A stretch of DNA of 64,000 bases from an uncultured Bacteroidales bacterium (GTDB lineage: Bacteria; Bacteroidota; Bacteroidia; Bacteroidales; F082), in the NCBI GenBank assembly GCA_946408345.1, contig CAMJRR010000005.1, positions 62,001 through 126,000 on the forward strand, in the 5' to 3' direction. Within the stretch, counting starts at the first letter, position 1, and each line of letters begins with the position of its first letter. The position numbers and the translations under genes were made by a program. This document shows positions 1 through 8,588 of the stretch, piece by piece. Below the pieces are notes generated by a model that made no database searches, was not told where the DNA came from, and saw nothing but the letters and a program-made list of their open reading frames with translations.

Positions 1-107
1 CCGACTTGCTCCCCTTGGTCGAAAGCGACGTGCGCGGCCAGCGCATGAGCGCCTATATCGGGGCGCAGAAACTGCTGGATGCTTATTTTAATATGCTGAA
101 GCATTAA
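1..107 (+). CDS. C-terminal end of an unidentified protein (5' end outside window)
   Basis: The frame starting at base 3 is open from the window edge to a TAA at 105-107 and gives about 34 residues ending in YFNMLKH. The tail looks helical (QKLLDAYFNML). I do not recognise the family. A strong hairpin begins 3 bases after the stop, which supports this being a real gene end. Too little is visible to assign a function. Confidence 0.6.
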   Translation, partial: DLLPLVESDVRGQRMSAYIGAQKLLDAYFNMLKH

Positions 108-109
108 TC

Positions 110-158
110 CGTAAACCAGCGGAATCTACCAAAAAAATTACGATTCCGCTGATTTACG
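110..158. terminator. Hairpin terminator after the partial gene
   Basis: Bases 110-126 pair with 142-158: 17 bp with one mismatch and a 15-base A-rich loop. The hairpin sits directly behind the TAA of the upstream gene. A T-rich stretch follows at 171-178 rather than immediately, so it may act in both directions. Confidence 0.65.
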
Positions 159-175
159 CACATAATCTGATTATT

Positions 176-215
176 TTTCGGAGTTTTATTCCGAAATTTT
201 CGATAAAATTCGGAA
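176..215. repeat. Two mutually exclusive hairpins sharing one arm
   Basis: TTTCGGA (176-182) can pair with TCCGAAA (190-196). The same central segment, TTCCGAA from 189, can instead pair with TTCGGAA (209-215) through an extended stem TTTT/AAAA and loop CGAT. Only one of the two can form at a time. The element lies just past the stop codon of the minus-strand gene at 227-433, so it is most simply that gene's terminator. Confidence 0.5.
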
Positions 216-226
216 TAAACTTGTGG

Positions 227-433
227 TTACTCCTCGCCGCCATTAATGGCTCGCAACTCCTCAAGGTTGCGGCAGACCTCGTCACGCACGTGCTCCTCGG
301 CCTCGGTCAGCGGGCCATCGCCTAGCTTTTCCAACACCCGTTCGTATTCCGCTATCAGTTCAGGGCCTTCCTCGCCGTTCGATTCCATCGTCTTGGCATT
401 GTTGAAGGCAATCATCCAATCTTTTAGTGCCAT
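227..433 (-). CDS. Small acidic hypothetical protein
   Basis: The frame encodes 68 residues starting MALKDW at 433; an upstream ATG at 454 is less likely because it adds only a short tail. The product is very acidic and helical (EYERVLEKLG, EEHVRDEVCRNLEEL) with no signal peptide or membrane segment. Its composition is that of a compact soluble protein rather than a chance frame. A minus-strand -7 box lies at 503-510, and the stop is followed by hairpins. I do not recognise the family and cannot give a function. Confidence 0.5.
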   Translation of the reverse strand: MALKDWMIAFNNAKTMESNGEEGPELIAEYERVLEKLGDGPLTEAEEHVRDEVCRNLEELRAINGGEE

Positions 434-502
434 AATATTTGCTTTTGTTATCACAAACCTTGGATTTGTAATATGATTGTCTGCAAATTAAGAATGCGAA
501 GG

Positions 503-510
503 CAAAAATA
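503..510 (-). promoter_or_regulatory. -7 box TATTTTTG for the small gene
   Basis: Reads TATTTTTG on the minus strand and matches the Bacteroidota TAnnTTTG element. It sits about 70 bases upstream of the start at 433. I see no clear -33 TTTG at the usual spacing. Confidence 0.35.
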
Positions 511-578
511 GTAAATATGTATGAAATATGAATAAAAATCAAATTGTTTATGAATATGTCAGGAATTGCGGAAAAACA

Positions 579-616
579 AAACAAGTTGCCTTTACAAATG
601 CAAAGACAACTTGTTT
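579..616 (-). terminator. Terminator of the C10 protease gene
   Basis: Bases 581-593 pair with 602-614 (13 bp, one mismatch, 8-base loop), and AA/TT extends the stem. Read on the minus strand, the stem is followed by a T-rich run (TTTTGTTTTT), and it lies about 30 bases past the stop of the protease gene. It fits a factor-independent terminator. Confidence 0.7.
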
Positions 617-645
617 ATTGATAGTTAATAATTTGATTCCCTTAA

Positions 646-3600
646 TCAGTCTTTCAGTGCAATCTCCATCAGGTCATAGAACTGTTGTGCGGCATAAGCG
701 AGGTCTTCCTCATAGTCGCTGGCAGGATATATCAAGTGAACCACAGTATTGGAAATACCAGGCCCAATAGGTTTGCCAAGTTTGCCAGGTTCAATAGGTT
801 CGATAGATTTGTCGAGTTTGATAGGTTTGATAGGTTTTTCTAAACCAGGAATCTTCTCCAAATTGGCAAGAATGTCTTTTCGCATTTTTACAAGTTCTTG
901 TCTGTCTAATTTGAGGATGCTGGACGGGAGAATTTTGGGTGACTTTATGTAGTTGTTAATATGCTCTATTTTGTCGCTCGAAGCATACAGTTGAACTCTG
1001 CCCAATGCCTTTATACCCTCTTTTAAAAATGCACTACTTACTCTAGCATCAAACTCATCCAGTTGACCTTTGATAGTTTCGGGAAGCATTATTTCGACTT
1101 CTGTTGAATTCTTGTTAATCTTGTCGAATATTGTTGACATGGCTGTTCCCAAAGAAGGCTTGTTGGCGATAAGCTGCGGGATGTATCTTCCGTATTGATT
1201 GATGAGCTGCTCCAAAGCTTGGAATTTGTTAGGGTACTTGTCGTGGAGGAGAGCTTGGAGAATCTCATGTTTTATCACTTGTTCCAATGCATCTTGCCCC
1301 AATTCCAATACCAAAGAGACATTGCAAGGACCTATACCAATGATTTGAAACCGTTTCCATACGGGATCCTTCTCATAGGCGGATACTGCATTGATAGGCA
1401 CTATCAGTGGCGTATTCTTGTTGAGTTTGGATGAGGCGAAGGCATTGGCAACCACACTCGGTGGAGTTTCGGCTTTGACAAAAATTGCCTTGAAATCTGT
1501 GCAACCAGCAAAAGCCTTCGACGAAACCCCGCTGTCCTCAATGTATATCGAAAGGCATTTTAGGTTCTCCTTGAAGGCACCTGTAGCGATGGAAGTAACT
1601 CGGAATTCCCTGTTTTTAAATGTGATATACTTCTTGATAATGAGACAGGAAGGCAACTTTATTCTCCATATAGCAGACATGGTGATTCCAGTACGGGGAT
1701 CAAAGAAAATATTTTCACCAAAGACTTTTTTGAGAAAATCAAAATCCTTGTCGATTGTTCCGACCACATTGTTGGTGGTAGCCAACACCCGTGAGGAATC
1801 GCATCCGACAGCCTTTGCAGTATCGGAAGTCTCGACTTCGTACTTGACCCCGTCAATGGTGATGACCATATTGCAGAAATTGGTGAAGTGTTTCCACCCA
1901 GGTGCTTTTCGGTATTGCTGAAGGTTTTGTGAAGGTACATAGACGGGAATGCTGTTCGGTACTCCATCGAAAGTATTTTCACTACATTGGGGAGGTGTGG
2001 TGGCTAAACAATAGATGCATTCGATGGCTGTGCAGTTGAGGAAGGCTTTGGCTCCAAGTGTCTTGCAAGTTGCCTCGAAGGTAATAGTAACAGGTTTTTC
2101 GGCATCGGTGAAGGCCGTATTGAAAGCCATTTCCGACACGTCGCCCAGCGTCATGTCATGCTTTAGGTTGCATCGGGAGAAGCTTTCTATCCCTACCTTC
2201 TTGAACTGGGTTGGAGAAATGGCTGTCAGTTGTCTACACCCAGCAAAAACTCTGTCGGCAATATTCTCGTCTTTGAAGTTTGGAACATTGAAACTGGAAA
2301 GTTTGGAACATCCTTCGAACAAGGACTTTGGTAAAGTTGTCACACGCTCCGAGGAGAAAGAAATGAGAGCTTTGCAGTTCATAAATGCTCCTTCCCCTAC
2401 AGAATAGAGTTTGTTGCAATTAAGAGCCAGAAGTGAGGAGCAACCTTGGAAAGCATAATCCCTGATATGTTCAGCGGACTGAATGTCCAAATCTTTCAGT
2501 TTGGTGCATCCGTTAAAAGCATGGTTGCCAATGGATGTTGCGCTACAAACATTGACGGAAGTAAGTTGGTCAAGAGATTGGAATGCATTGTCAGGAATAG
2601 TCTTAACCGATTTGAGTTCTAAGCTGGTCAAGTTGGGGAACTGTTTCATTTCGGTACCTATCTGGGTAATGTAGTTGGCTTTAACGGAAATGACCGAATT
2701 GTTCTTTGTCTCGGGAGCAATTCCAACAACCTCGTAATCCAGCCCTTTGTGGGGGATTGTCTTGGGAATTTCAACATTCTTGTTTTTGAATTCCACCGCT
2801 TCTACCTGATAATAGTTGATGGCTTTGTAGCCTATTCCATTGACTTCAATATTATAGGTAGGCTTGAGCATGACTTCAACTTTTTTGTCAGTATTGTATA
2901 TAGTTGGTAAATGTTCTGCGGGGATGACGAAGCGGTTAGTATTAGGTTGGATTTTGGTTACGATATTCCCGTATTTGATGGCATCAATTTCATATTTTAA
3001 ACCGTTTATCTTAACGGACTTATTGTCTATCCTAAACTCCTTGTCGTAATCCACCATAACGGGCGTTTTGCCGTAGGGAAAGAAGGGACAATCGACATCC
3101 TCCCCTTCTTGATTGGACCAGTATGTAACAGGTTCGAACCCCTGAATATTAAAGACGACATCTATAATTTTATATTCTCCATCGGGTTCCAGATTGGTGC
3201 ATATGTATTGGTTTAACCAGTGGAAATGATCATCATCAGGATTTAAATTTCCTGGATCATAATATCCATCCCAACCACCTTCCCAACCGAAATTAAAATG
3301 GTAGAGAGTCTTATTAGAATCAGAATAGCCATATCCATCGCAGAGATATACGTGCATGTCGTTTAGAGAATAGAAGACTACAGGTTTGGATTTGTCTAGA
3401 CAATTTTTGACATCTTTGGTCCAACTAGTTTCATGAGGATTGTAAATCTTCTCGGAAGCTTTTTTGTATCTGAAATGGTCATGCAGTGCGTCCAGTCCCA
3501 TCAGATATGAATAATTGCAGACCCCACCACCTAGCCCTAAGTCTGGGTGCGAGCCAGCTTGTATTATTCCAAATTTAAATTTCCAGAAATCCATATTAAC

Positions 3601-4455
3601 AGCAGTAGCGCAGTGTCTGACCAAGGCTGCCGACCATTTCTCGTCTTTAGAAAGATTTGTATTGCCATCAATATCGTTTGTGAGTTTTGGAGGCATGTGA
3701 AAGTAATCGTATGTTGTATTCTCATAGTCAATTTTAATGTTGTCGGAGCCTGTACATTCTACGATAGAGAGCCCTGGACACTCCGAACCTGCATTGGGTT
3801 TATTGTAGGTGAAGTCCCAACAAGGGGTGGATGAATCATCATATTCGTGGACTCCTTTTCCTTGTTTCGGCCATTCGTAATATCTTATCACTTGCGCCAT
3901 CGCAATGGCAGCACATCCACTGGGATACCCTACGGGGCAATAATAGTTGTAGGGCGACCTTTGGAACCATTTCGTCTTGATAAGCGGTTCAACTTCAACT
4001 TTTATAATTGGAAGCCCATGCCCTCTTGTGGATATATCCCGTTTTGTCAATGCTTGAGAGGATTCAGATGACGAATTATCGGCTGAAAGTCTCCACTGTT
4101 CCATCATGTTCTTGAGGCCTGGTGGGATGTCATTGAGGTCGTATGCATCATTGTCTGTGAATCCAAGGATGGGATGGTCGACATTCTCGGCAGAGATGAA
4201 GGCACATCCTGAACCTTTTTTAGCGAACATGTAGAATTTCGGGTCACCCGCTTCGTCGTTGATTTCCTTGGTAGGGTTTTGTAACGATTCAGCGACAGTC
4301 CGTTTGGCATAGGCTACCAATTTGAGCGACAAGTCGTCATCCGTAGTTGTACGGGTTTTGGCCGATTGTTTCTTGGTCGGCTGCGAAAGGTCATCGGGTA
4401 AAGAAAGCACACCTCTCGCAATAGATTTTGCGGTTTCGAGATCAATCTTACTCAT
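646..4455 (-). CDS. C10-family (streptopain-like) cysteine protease with leucine-rich repeats, no signal peptide
   Basis: The product has 1269 residues. Residues about 90-120 resemble the SpeB-type prodomain (PILGFTDNDAYDLNDIPP). Cys181 lies in YPSGCAAIAMAQ and His368 in DMHVYLCDGY, the expected catalytic pair, followed by NFGWEGGWDGYY, the typical C10 Gly/Trp motif. Residues roughly 580-960 hold BspA-like LRR_5 repeats (units such as IGNHAFNGCTKL). The C-terminal part is helical, then a Lys/Pro/Ile-rich repeat near 1205-1230. C10 enzymes are normally exported, but this one begins MSKIDLETAKS with no hydrophobic segment, and in-frame stops lie just upstream, so the start is not misplaced. It also lacks a T9SS tail. 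It is transcribed divergently from glnA. Confidence 0.85.
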   Translation of the reverse strand: MSKIDLETAKSIARGVLSLPDDLSQPTKKQSAKTRTTTDDDLSLKLVAYAKRTVAESLQNPTKEINDEAGDPKFYMFAKKGSGCAFISAENVDHPILGFTDNDAYDLNDIPPGLKNMMEQWRLSADNSSSESSQALTKRDISTRGHGLPIIKVEVEPLIKTKWFQRSPYNYYCPVGYPSGCAAIAMAQVIRYYEWPKQGKGVHEYDDSSTPCWDFTYNKPNAGSECPGLSIVECTGSDNIKIDYENTTYDYFHMPPKLTNDIDGNTNLSKDEKWSAALVRHCATAVNMDFWKFKFGIIQAGSHPDLGLGGGVCNYSYLMGLDALHDHFRYKKASEKIYNPHETSWTKDVKNCLDKSKPVVFYSLNDMHVYLCDGYGYSDSNKTLYHFNFGWEGGWDGYYDPGNLNPDDDHFHWLNQYICTNLEPDGEYKIIDVVFNIQGFEPVTYWSNQEGEDVDCPFFPYGKTPVMVDYDKEFRIDNKSVKINGLKYEIDAIKYGNIVTKIQPNTNRFVIPAEHLPTIYNTDKKVEVMLKPTYNIEVNGIGYKAINYYQVEAVEFKNKNVEIPKTIPHKGLDYEVVGIAPETKNNSVISVKANYITQIGTEMKQFPNLTSLELKSVKTIPDNAFQSLDQLTSVNVCSATSIGNHAFNGCTKLKDLDIQSAEHIRDYAFQGCSSLLALNCNKLYSVGEGAFMNCKALISFSSERVTTLPKSLFEGCSKLSSFNVPNFKDENIADRVFAGCRQLTAISPTQFKKVGIESFSRCNLKHDMTLGDVSEMAFNTAFTDAEKPVTITFEATCKTLGAKAFLNCTAIECIYCLATTPPQCSENTFDGVPNSIPVYVPSQNLQQYRKAPGWKHFTNFCNMVITIDGVKYEVETSDTAKAVGCDSSRVLATTNNVVGTIDKDFDFLKKVFGENIFFDPRTGITMSAIWRIKLPSCLIIKKYITFKNREFRVTSIATGAFKENLKCLSIYIEDSGVSSKAFAGCTDFKAIFVKAETPPSVVANAFASSKLNKNTPLIVPINAVSAYEKDPVWKRFQIIGIGPCNVSLVLELGQDALEQVIKHEILQALLHDKYPNKFQALEQLINQYGRYIPQLIANKPSLGTAMSTIFDKINKNSTEVEIMLPETIKGQLDEFDARVSSAFLKEGIKALGRVQLYASSDKIEHINNYIKSPKILPSSILKLDRQELVKMRKDILANLEKIPGLEKPIKPIKLDKSIEPIEPGKLGKPIGPGISNTVVHLIYPASDYEEDLAYAAQQFYDLMEIALKD

Positions 4456-4497
4456 AATATGTTTTTTTTATGGTTAAAAAGGGATTAGTATTGGATG

Positions 4498-4505
4498 CAA
4501 AGTTA
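4498..4505 (-). promoter_or_regulatory. -7 box TAACTTTG for the C10 protease
   Basis: Minus-strand TAACTTTG, a TAnnTTTG match 42 bases upstream of the ATG at 4455. It is set back to back with the glnA promoter at 4578. Confidence 0.45.
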
Positions 4506-4577
4506 AAAAAAGAAATAATACGATAATAAAAAAACAGCTTTTATTCTTCTTTTGAACAAGGATGACGGAATAATTAC

Positions 4578-4585
4578 TATCTTTG
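4578..4585 (+). promoter_or_regulatory. -7 box TATCTTTG for glnA
   Basis: TATCTTTG at 4578-4585, with a TTTG at 4551-4554 as a possible -33 element. The 23-base spacing is slightly longer than the usual 19-21. The predicted leader is about 45 bases. Confidence 0.55.
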
Positions 4586-4636
4586 CGCAAAATCTTTGAA
4601 TTTTGAATTTTTAAATCTTTAAATAAACAAATCGTA

Positions 4637-6148
4637 ATGGACCAAAGAATTGCCATGAACCCCAATCGTCTGGTGCAGTACCTTCAGAAGCCTGCAGCAG
4701 AGTTCACTCGCGCCGACATCATCCGTTATTGCGAGGAAAACCAAATCGAATTCGTCAACTTCCACTATTGTGGCTGGGACGGTAAGCTGAAGACCTTGAA
4801 CTTCGTAATCCATAGCCTCGAACATCTCGAGAACATCCTCACCGCAGGTGAGCGCGTCGATGGTTCGAGCCTCTTCCCCTTCATCGAAGCCGGTAAGAGC
4901 GACCTTTATGTGGTGCCGAAGTACAAGACCGCCTTCCTCAACCCCTTTTCAGAGATCCCGACCTTGGACATCCTCTGTTCGTTCTACAACCGTGATGGCG
5001 AACCCTTCGAGAGCTCACCCGAGCACATCCTCCACAAAGCCCACGAAGTGTTCAAAAAGACCACTGGCTTGCAGATGGAGACCATGGGCGAGCTGGAATA
5101 CTACATCATCGCCGACGACGAAGAAATCTACGAAGTGCCCGATCAACGTGGCTACCATGAGAGTGCCCCGTTCAACAAGTTCACTGAATATCGAGTCGAG
5201 GCCATGCGCCTCATTGCCCAAGCTGGCGGCTTAATCAAGTACGGTCACTCCGAAGTGGGTAACTTCACCCTCGACGGCAAGATCTACGAGCAGAACGAAA
5301 TCGAGTTCCTGCCCACCAACATCGAAGATGCTGCCGACCAACTCGTAGTCGCCAAGTGGATTATGCGCCAGCTGGCCTACGAATACGGCGTCACCTTGAC
5401 CTTCGCCCCGAAGATCACTGTGGGCAAAGCCGGTTCGGGCATGCATGTGCACTGCAAGTTTACCAAGGACGGCAAGAGCGTGATGGTCACCAAGGGCGAA
5501 CTCAGCGACTATGGCAAGAAAGCCATCGCTGGTTACATGGACGCTGGCACCTCGCTGCCCGCCTTCGGTAACCCCAACCCGCTGTCGTTCCTGCGTCTGG
5601 TGCCCCATCAGGAGGCCCCGACTTCATTGTGCTGGTCTTACTCGAACCGCAGCGCCTTGGTGCGCGTGCCGCTTGGCTGGATCAACAACGGCAAGGACAT
5701 GGCAGCCAATGCCAACCCGCTTGAGAAAAAGTCGAACAAAGACTTCAGCGAGAAGCAGACCTTCGAATGGCGTGCCTCCGACGGTTGCGCCGACATGTAC
5801 CTGCTGATGGCTGCCCTCTGCGCTGCCGCTCGTCACGGCTTTGAGATGCCCAACGCCCTCGAAGTGGCCGAGAAGACCTACGTCGGCCTGGGTGTCAACA
5901 TCCACGACGACAAGAACAAGCAACTGCAGGAAAGCCTCGAACAACTGCCCGACAGCTGCGTGGCCGCCGCCAAGGAATTGGAGAAAGACCGCGAAATCTA
6001 CACTGCCAAGGGCGTGTTCTCCGATGCCATCATCGACTACATGATTAAATTCCTCACCGACTTCAACGATGCCCATTTGCGCAAGGATTTGGGCAACGAC
6101 ACGAAGAAGATCATGAAACTGGTGAAGGATAATATTCATGTTGGTTAA
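4637..6148 (+). CDS. glnA: Glutamine synthetase, type I family
   Basis: This cytoplasmic enzyme makes glutamine from glutamate, ammonia and ATP. The 503-residue protein has the beta-grasp N-domain (NFHYCGWDGKLK), the metal-site segment MGELEYYI, the ATP-binding segment GSGMHVHCKF, and the FEWRASDG/NRSALVRVP arginine region of the catalytic domain. It is about 30-50 residues longer than classic GSI. The NLYDLP adenylylation motif of proteobacterial GSI is not present near the C-terminus, so control by adenylylation is unlikely. It starts MDQRIAM after a clear TAnnTTTG promoter. The glycosyltransferase gene follows 46 bases later on the same strand, separated only by a repeat element. Confidence 0.93.
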   Translation: MDQRIAMNPNRLVQYLQKPAAEFTRADIIRYCEENQIEFVNFHYCGWDGKLKTLNFVIHSLEHLENILTAGERVDGSSLFPFIEAGKSDLYVVPKYKTAFLNPFSEIPTLDILCSFYNRDGEPFESSPEHILHKAHEVFKKTTGLQMETMGELEYYIIADDEEIYEVPDQRGYHESAPFNKFTEYRVEAMRLIAQAGGLIKYGHSEVGNFTLDGKIYEQNEIEFLPTNIEDAADQLVVAKWIMRQLAYEYGVTLTFAPKITVGKAGSGMHVHCKFTKDGKSVMVTKGELSDYGKKAIAGYMDAGTSLPAFGNPNPLSFLRLVPHQEAPTSLCWSYSNRSALVRVPLGWINNGKDMAANANPLEKKSNKDFSEKQTFEWRASDGCADMYLLMAALCAAARHGFEMPNALEVAEKTYVGLGVNIHDDKNKQLQESLEQLPDSCVAAAKELEKDREIYTAKGVFSDAIIDYMIKFLTDFNDAHLRKDLGNDTKKIMKLVKDNIHVG

Positions 6149-6155
6149 AATCATC

Positions 6156-6183
6156 GCGGCTGCCACGGTGTGACAGCCCTACA
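6156..6183 (+). repeat. Half-copy of the GTAGGGCTGTC repeat family
   Basis: Contains TGACAGCCCTACA preceded by GCGGCTGCC, the same right arm as in the elements at 27952-28069 and 52668-52753. It lies between the glnA stop and the glycosyltransferase start. Only one arm is present. Confidence 0.6.
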
Positions 6184-6194
6184 AACCAAATGCC

Positions 6195-8036
6195 ATGACA
6201 AAGGACAAAATATTCAATTGGAGATTTTGCCTTTGTTGTGGCATTTTCATTTGGTTTGTCATCAACCTGTTGCAGGGTCTCTTTACCGAAATCCAGGAGG
6301 ATGAGGCCTATTATGCCCTTTATGGCGAACATTTGGCCTGGGGTTATTTCGACCATCCGCCTATGGTGGGACTGATGACTTTTTTGAGCAGCGTTTTCTT
6401 CTCGGGTAGCTTGGGTGTGAGGTTTTTCACGATTATTGCGTCTTGTTTGTCGCTATGGGTGATGTGGAAAATCGCAACTTATAACTCGCCCATAGATTCC
6501 AGCCACCCCACCTACCTAAGCAGGAATGACATGGGCGAGACTGACTCCAAACTCTCAACTCTAAACTCTCAACTCTTCCTCATCATCGCCTTCTCCATCG
6601 TGATGTTCAACATCTACGGTTTTGTCACTACCCCCGATGCGAGTTTGATTCTGTTCTCTGCTCTGTTTTTGCTTGTTTATCAGCGCTATTTGATAGAAAA
6701 CACATGGTCAAGAGCCTTACTAATGGGCTTACTGATGACCTGCATGGTTTACAGCAAATACCACGCATTCCTGTTCTTGGGCTTGATTGTGCTATCGAAC
6801 CTCAAGTTATTGAAAGACGGTAAGTTTTGGGTAGCCTGCCTCTTGGCTTTGGCCTTATTAACACCGCATATTTTGTGGCAAGTCAACAATGGTTTTCCGA
6901 GTTTCAGGTATCATCTTGCTGGGCGCAACGAGGCTTTTCGCTGGAGTTATTTTTTGGAGTATCTGCCTAACCAGCTGCTGATTTTCAATCCGTTTACGTT
7001 TGGGGCTATTGTTTATGTGTTGATTAAGAAGATTCATCATAGTGATTCTCCTGACCAGACCGACTTGCCGCACATAGATTCCAGCCAACGCACAAACCAA
7101 CGCAGGAATGACATGTACGGCAATCTGGTCTTTGAACGAGGATTAAAGTTTATCCTTATCGGGTTCTTTTTCTTCTTCTGGCTGATGGCTTTTCGGGGAC
7201 ATGTGGAGCCGCATTGGACTATTGTGTGCGTTATTCCAGTGGTAGTTCTAGTTTACCGTAAAGCCTTGGTAGACGAAAATTTAAGAAAATACACCAACTA
7301 TTTCATTTTGCCTTCCCTCCTATTGGTTTTAGCATTCAGAATCCTCATGTTAACACCTTTGGCTGACCGTTTCGGCTATCACGGAAAGGAACCTTATTAC
7401 CGAGCCATCGATCAAGTGGCAGGCGATTGTCCCGTGGTTTTCAGAGGCTCGTTCCAACAACCGGCTTTGTATCATTATTTCACGGGCAAGGAAAGCTCCA
7501 CGCTACAATGCTACTACGACCGCATAACACAATACGACCTTTGGCAGTTCGACAAGGTCTGGATCGGGAAGCCTGTGTTCGTCTGTGGTCATATCAACGA
7601 ACGCTCGGAAACCTATCACGTGAATGACATGGAGATTGAGGGCTTCCTCTGCGAAAATTTCAACACTGCCAACCGCTTGGTGACCACATTTGAAATCACC
7701 AATGCAGGCACTGAAAAAACACCTGTGTTCCACCATGGTGACACTATCCGCATCGACTTTGCCCTATTCAACCCCTGTGAAGCCGCTATTGATTTCCAGC
7801 ACAAGGACTTTGCCAAGAGTATCAATGCGCATTACCTACCTGGCGATGCGTTCAGTTATTGTCGCTATAATAAAATTACGGAAATTGGGCCTCAAGCCAC
7901 CTATCAAGGACAGCTCTACACCATTGTAAATGAAGATATTGGCTTAGGTAAACATCTTTTCAACCTCGGCATTGGTGACCGTATTTCATCGTTTGTCACC
8001 GAAGAGAGTGGCATAGAAATCATGATTGAGCCCTAA
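6195..8036 (+). CDS. Membrane glycosyltransferase, GT39/ArnT-like
   Basis: A 613-residue multi-pass membrane protein. After the first hydrophobic segment it has EDEAYYALYG and YFDHPPMVG, the acidic and DHPP loop motifs typical of PMT/ArnT-type transferases, which use lipid-linked sugars on the periplasmic side. About ten hydrophobic segments follow, then a soluble beta-rich domain from about residue 420. Two dispersed palindromic repeats are inserted in frame in hydrophilic loops, at residues about 97-115 (IDSSHPTYLSRNDMG) and 287-312 (IDSSQRTNQRRNDMYG). A perfect 14-base tandem duplication follows the first. The frame is kept through all of them. The acceptor is unknown. The 3' end overlaps the convergent gene by 17 bases. 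Confidence 0.8.
   Translation: MTKDKIFNWRFCLCCGIFIWFVINLLQGLFTEIQEDEAYYALYGEHLAWGYFDHPPMVGLMTFLSSVFFSGSLGVRFFTIIASCLSLWVMWKIATYNSPIDSSHPTYLSRNDMGETDSKLSTLNSQLFLIIAFSIVMFNIYGFVTTPDASLILFSALFLLVYQRYLIENTWSRALLMGLLMTCMVYSKYHAFLFLGLIVLSNLKLLKDGKFWVACLLALALLTPHILWQVNNGFPSFRYHLAGRNEAFRWSYFLEYLPNQLLIFNPFTFGAIVYVLIKKIHHSDSPDQTDLPHIDSSQRTNQRRNDMYGNLVFERGLKFILIGFFFFFWLMAFRGHVEPHWTIVCVIPVVVLVYRKALVDENLRKYTNYFILPSLLLVLAFRILMLTPLADRFGYHGKEPYYRAIDQVAGDCPVVFRGSFQQPALYHYFTGKESSTLQCYYDRITQYDLWQFDKVWIGKPVFVCGHINERSETYHVNDMEIEGFLCENFNTANRLVTTFEITNAGTEKTPVFHHGDTIRIDFALFNPCEAAIDFQHKDFAKSINAHYLPGDAFSYCRYNKITEIGPQATYQGQLYTIVNEDIGLGKHLFNLGIGDRISSFVTEESGIEIMIEP
6485..6539 (+). repeat. Family-1 palindrome, copy A, inside the glycosyltransferase
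   Basis: The core reads AGATTCC, a 22-base middle, then GGAATGAC. The outer arms CTCGCCCAT (6485-6493) and ATGGGCGAG (6531-6539) are perfectly complementary over 9 bp and unlike the arms of the other copies. The copy is read in frame as part of the protein. Confidence 0.8.
6549..6576 (+). repeat. Perfect 14-base tandem duplication
   Basis: AAACTCTCAACTCT occurs at 6549-6562 and again at 6563-6576 with no spacer, within the glycosyltransferase gene and just after repeat copy A. It encodes SKLSTLNSQLF. The unit is not a multiple of three, but the frame stays open. Confidence 0.85.
7053..7130 (+). repeat. Family-1 palindrome, copy B, inside the glycosyltransferase
   Basis: Core AGATTCC (7076-7082), 22-base middle, GGAATGAC (7105-7112). 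Outer arms TTGCCGCACAT (7065-7075) and ATGTACGGCAA (7113-7123) pair at 10 of 11 positions. Beyond a 5-base bulge, GACCAGA (7053-7059) pairs with TCTGGTC (7124-7130). It is translated in frame. Confidence 0.8.
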
Positions 8037-8541
8037 GGACAGCCGTCTGGGCTTCTTGTTCCCGCAACCTTTCACGAACAGTGTTGATGTTGTTTTGCTT
8101 CTTTTTCTTATTAATCATCTGCTGTTCGCAATCGGCGATGGTCTCCAACACCTGACGCAGGACCTTGTCTTTCTCCAAAACGAAAGCATGGCCAATTCCC
8201 TCAATCTCACGCAAGTCGCGCATGATGTTGATTTGTCGCTCAGGGGAAAGTGTGTTTTGAATGAGGAAAAGATAGTCCAATCGCGGATTGAAAGGATACA
8301 ACACTTTTTCCTTGCACACCAGCGAAACCAGATTGTAGACGTTGTAGTTATCGCCAGCCGTGTAATAGAAAAAAGAGAATGGCATGCCCTCGAAAATGAG
8401 GTCGTCGTACCTGACGAGGTCGAGGGAGAGCTTGTTGTTGATGTTCCATGCCAATTTGTAGTCGACCATGGCGGAATTGATGCCGACGACGGTAGTGTCG
8501 TCGAACGAGGCAATCTGGATCCTGTTGCTTTTGGGTTTCAT
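8020..8541 (-). CDS. IPExxxVDY family protein
   Basis: The product is a 173-residue soluble protein. The segment KVLYPFNPRLDYLFLIQN matches the position and pattern of the motif that names this Bacteroidota family, and the N-terminal part (VDYKLAWNINNKLSLDLVRYDDL) is also family-like. Members are commonly found beside rnc, as here. The molecular function is not known. I chose the ATG at 8541, not the one at 8568, because the -7 box TATCTTTG (8546-8553) lies inside the longer version, only four bases upstream of this ATG. It is separated from rnc by two palindromic repeats and overlaps the convergent glycosyltransferase gene by 17 bases. Confidence 0.7.
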   Translation of the reverse strand: MKPKSNRIQIASFDDTTVVGINSAMVDYKLAWNINNKLSLDLVRYDDLIFEGMPFSFFYYTAGDNYNVYNLVSLVCKEKVLYPFNPRLDYLFLIQNTLSPERQINIMRDLREIEGIGHAFVLEKDKVLRQVLETIADCEQQMINKKKKQNNINTVRERLREQEAQTAVLRAQS

Positions 8542-8545
8542 GCCG

Positions 8546-8553
8546 CAAAGATA
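8546..8553 (-). promoter_or_regulatory. -7 box TATCTTTG, leaderless arrangement
   Basis: Minus-strand TATCTTTG ends four bases before the ATG at 8541. Transcription would start at or next to the start codon. Confidence 0.55.
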
Positions 8554-8588
8554 GTAAAGTTTTTTCAACGATATTGATTCTTGCAGGG

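Noticed and set aside
646..4455. Missed upstream start giving the C10 protease a signal peptide
   Set aside because: The frame upstream of 4455 contains TAA stops within 35 bases, and the promoter box sits just beyond, so there is no room for a signal peptide.
5231..6166. Long minus-strand frames opposite glnA (125 and 180 codons)
   Set aside because: They are antisense shadows of the GC-rich third-position pattern of glnA. Their translations are Val/His/Gly-rich and resemble no family.
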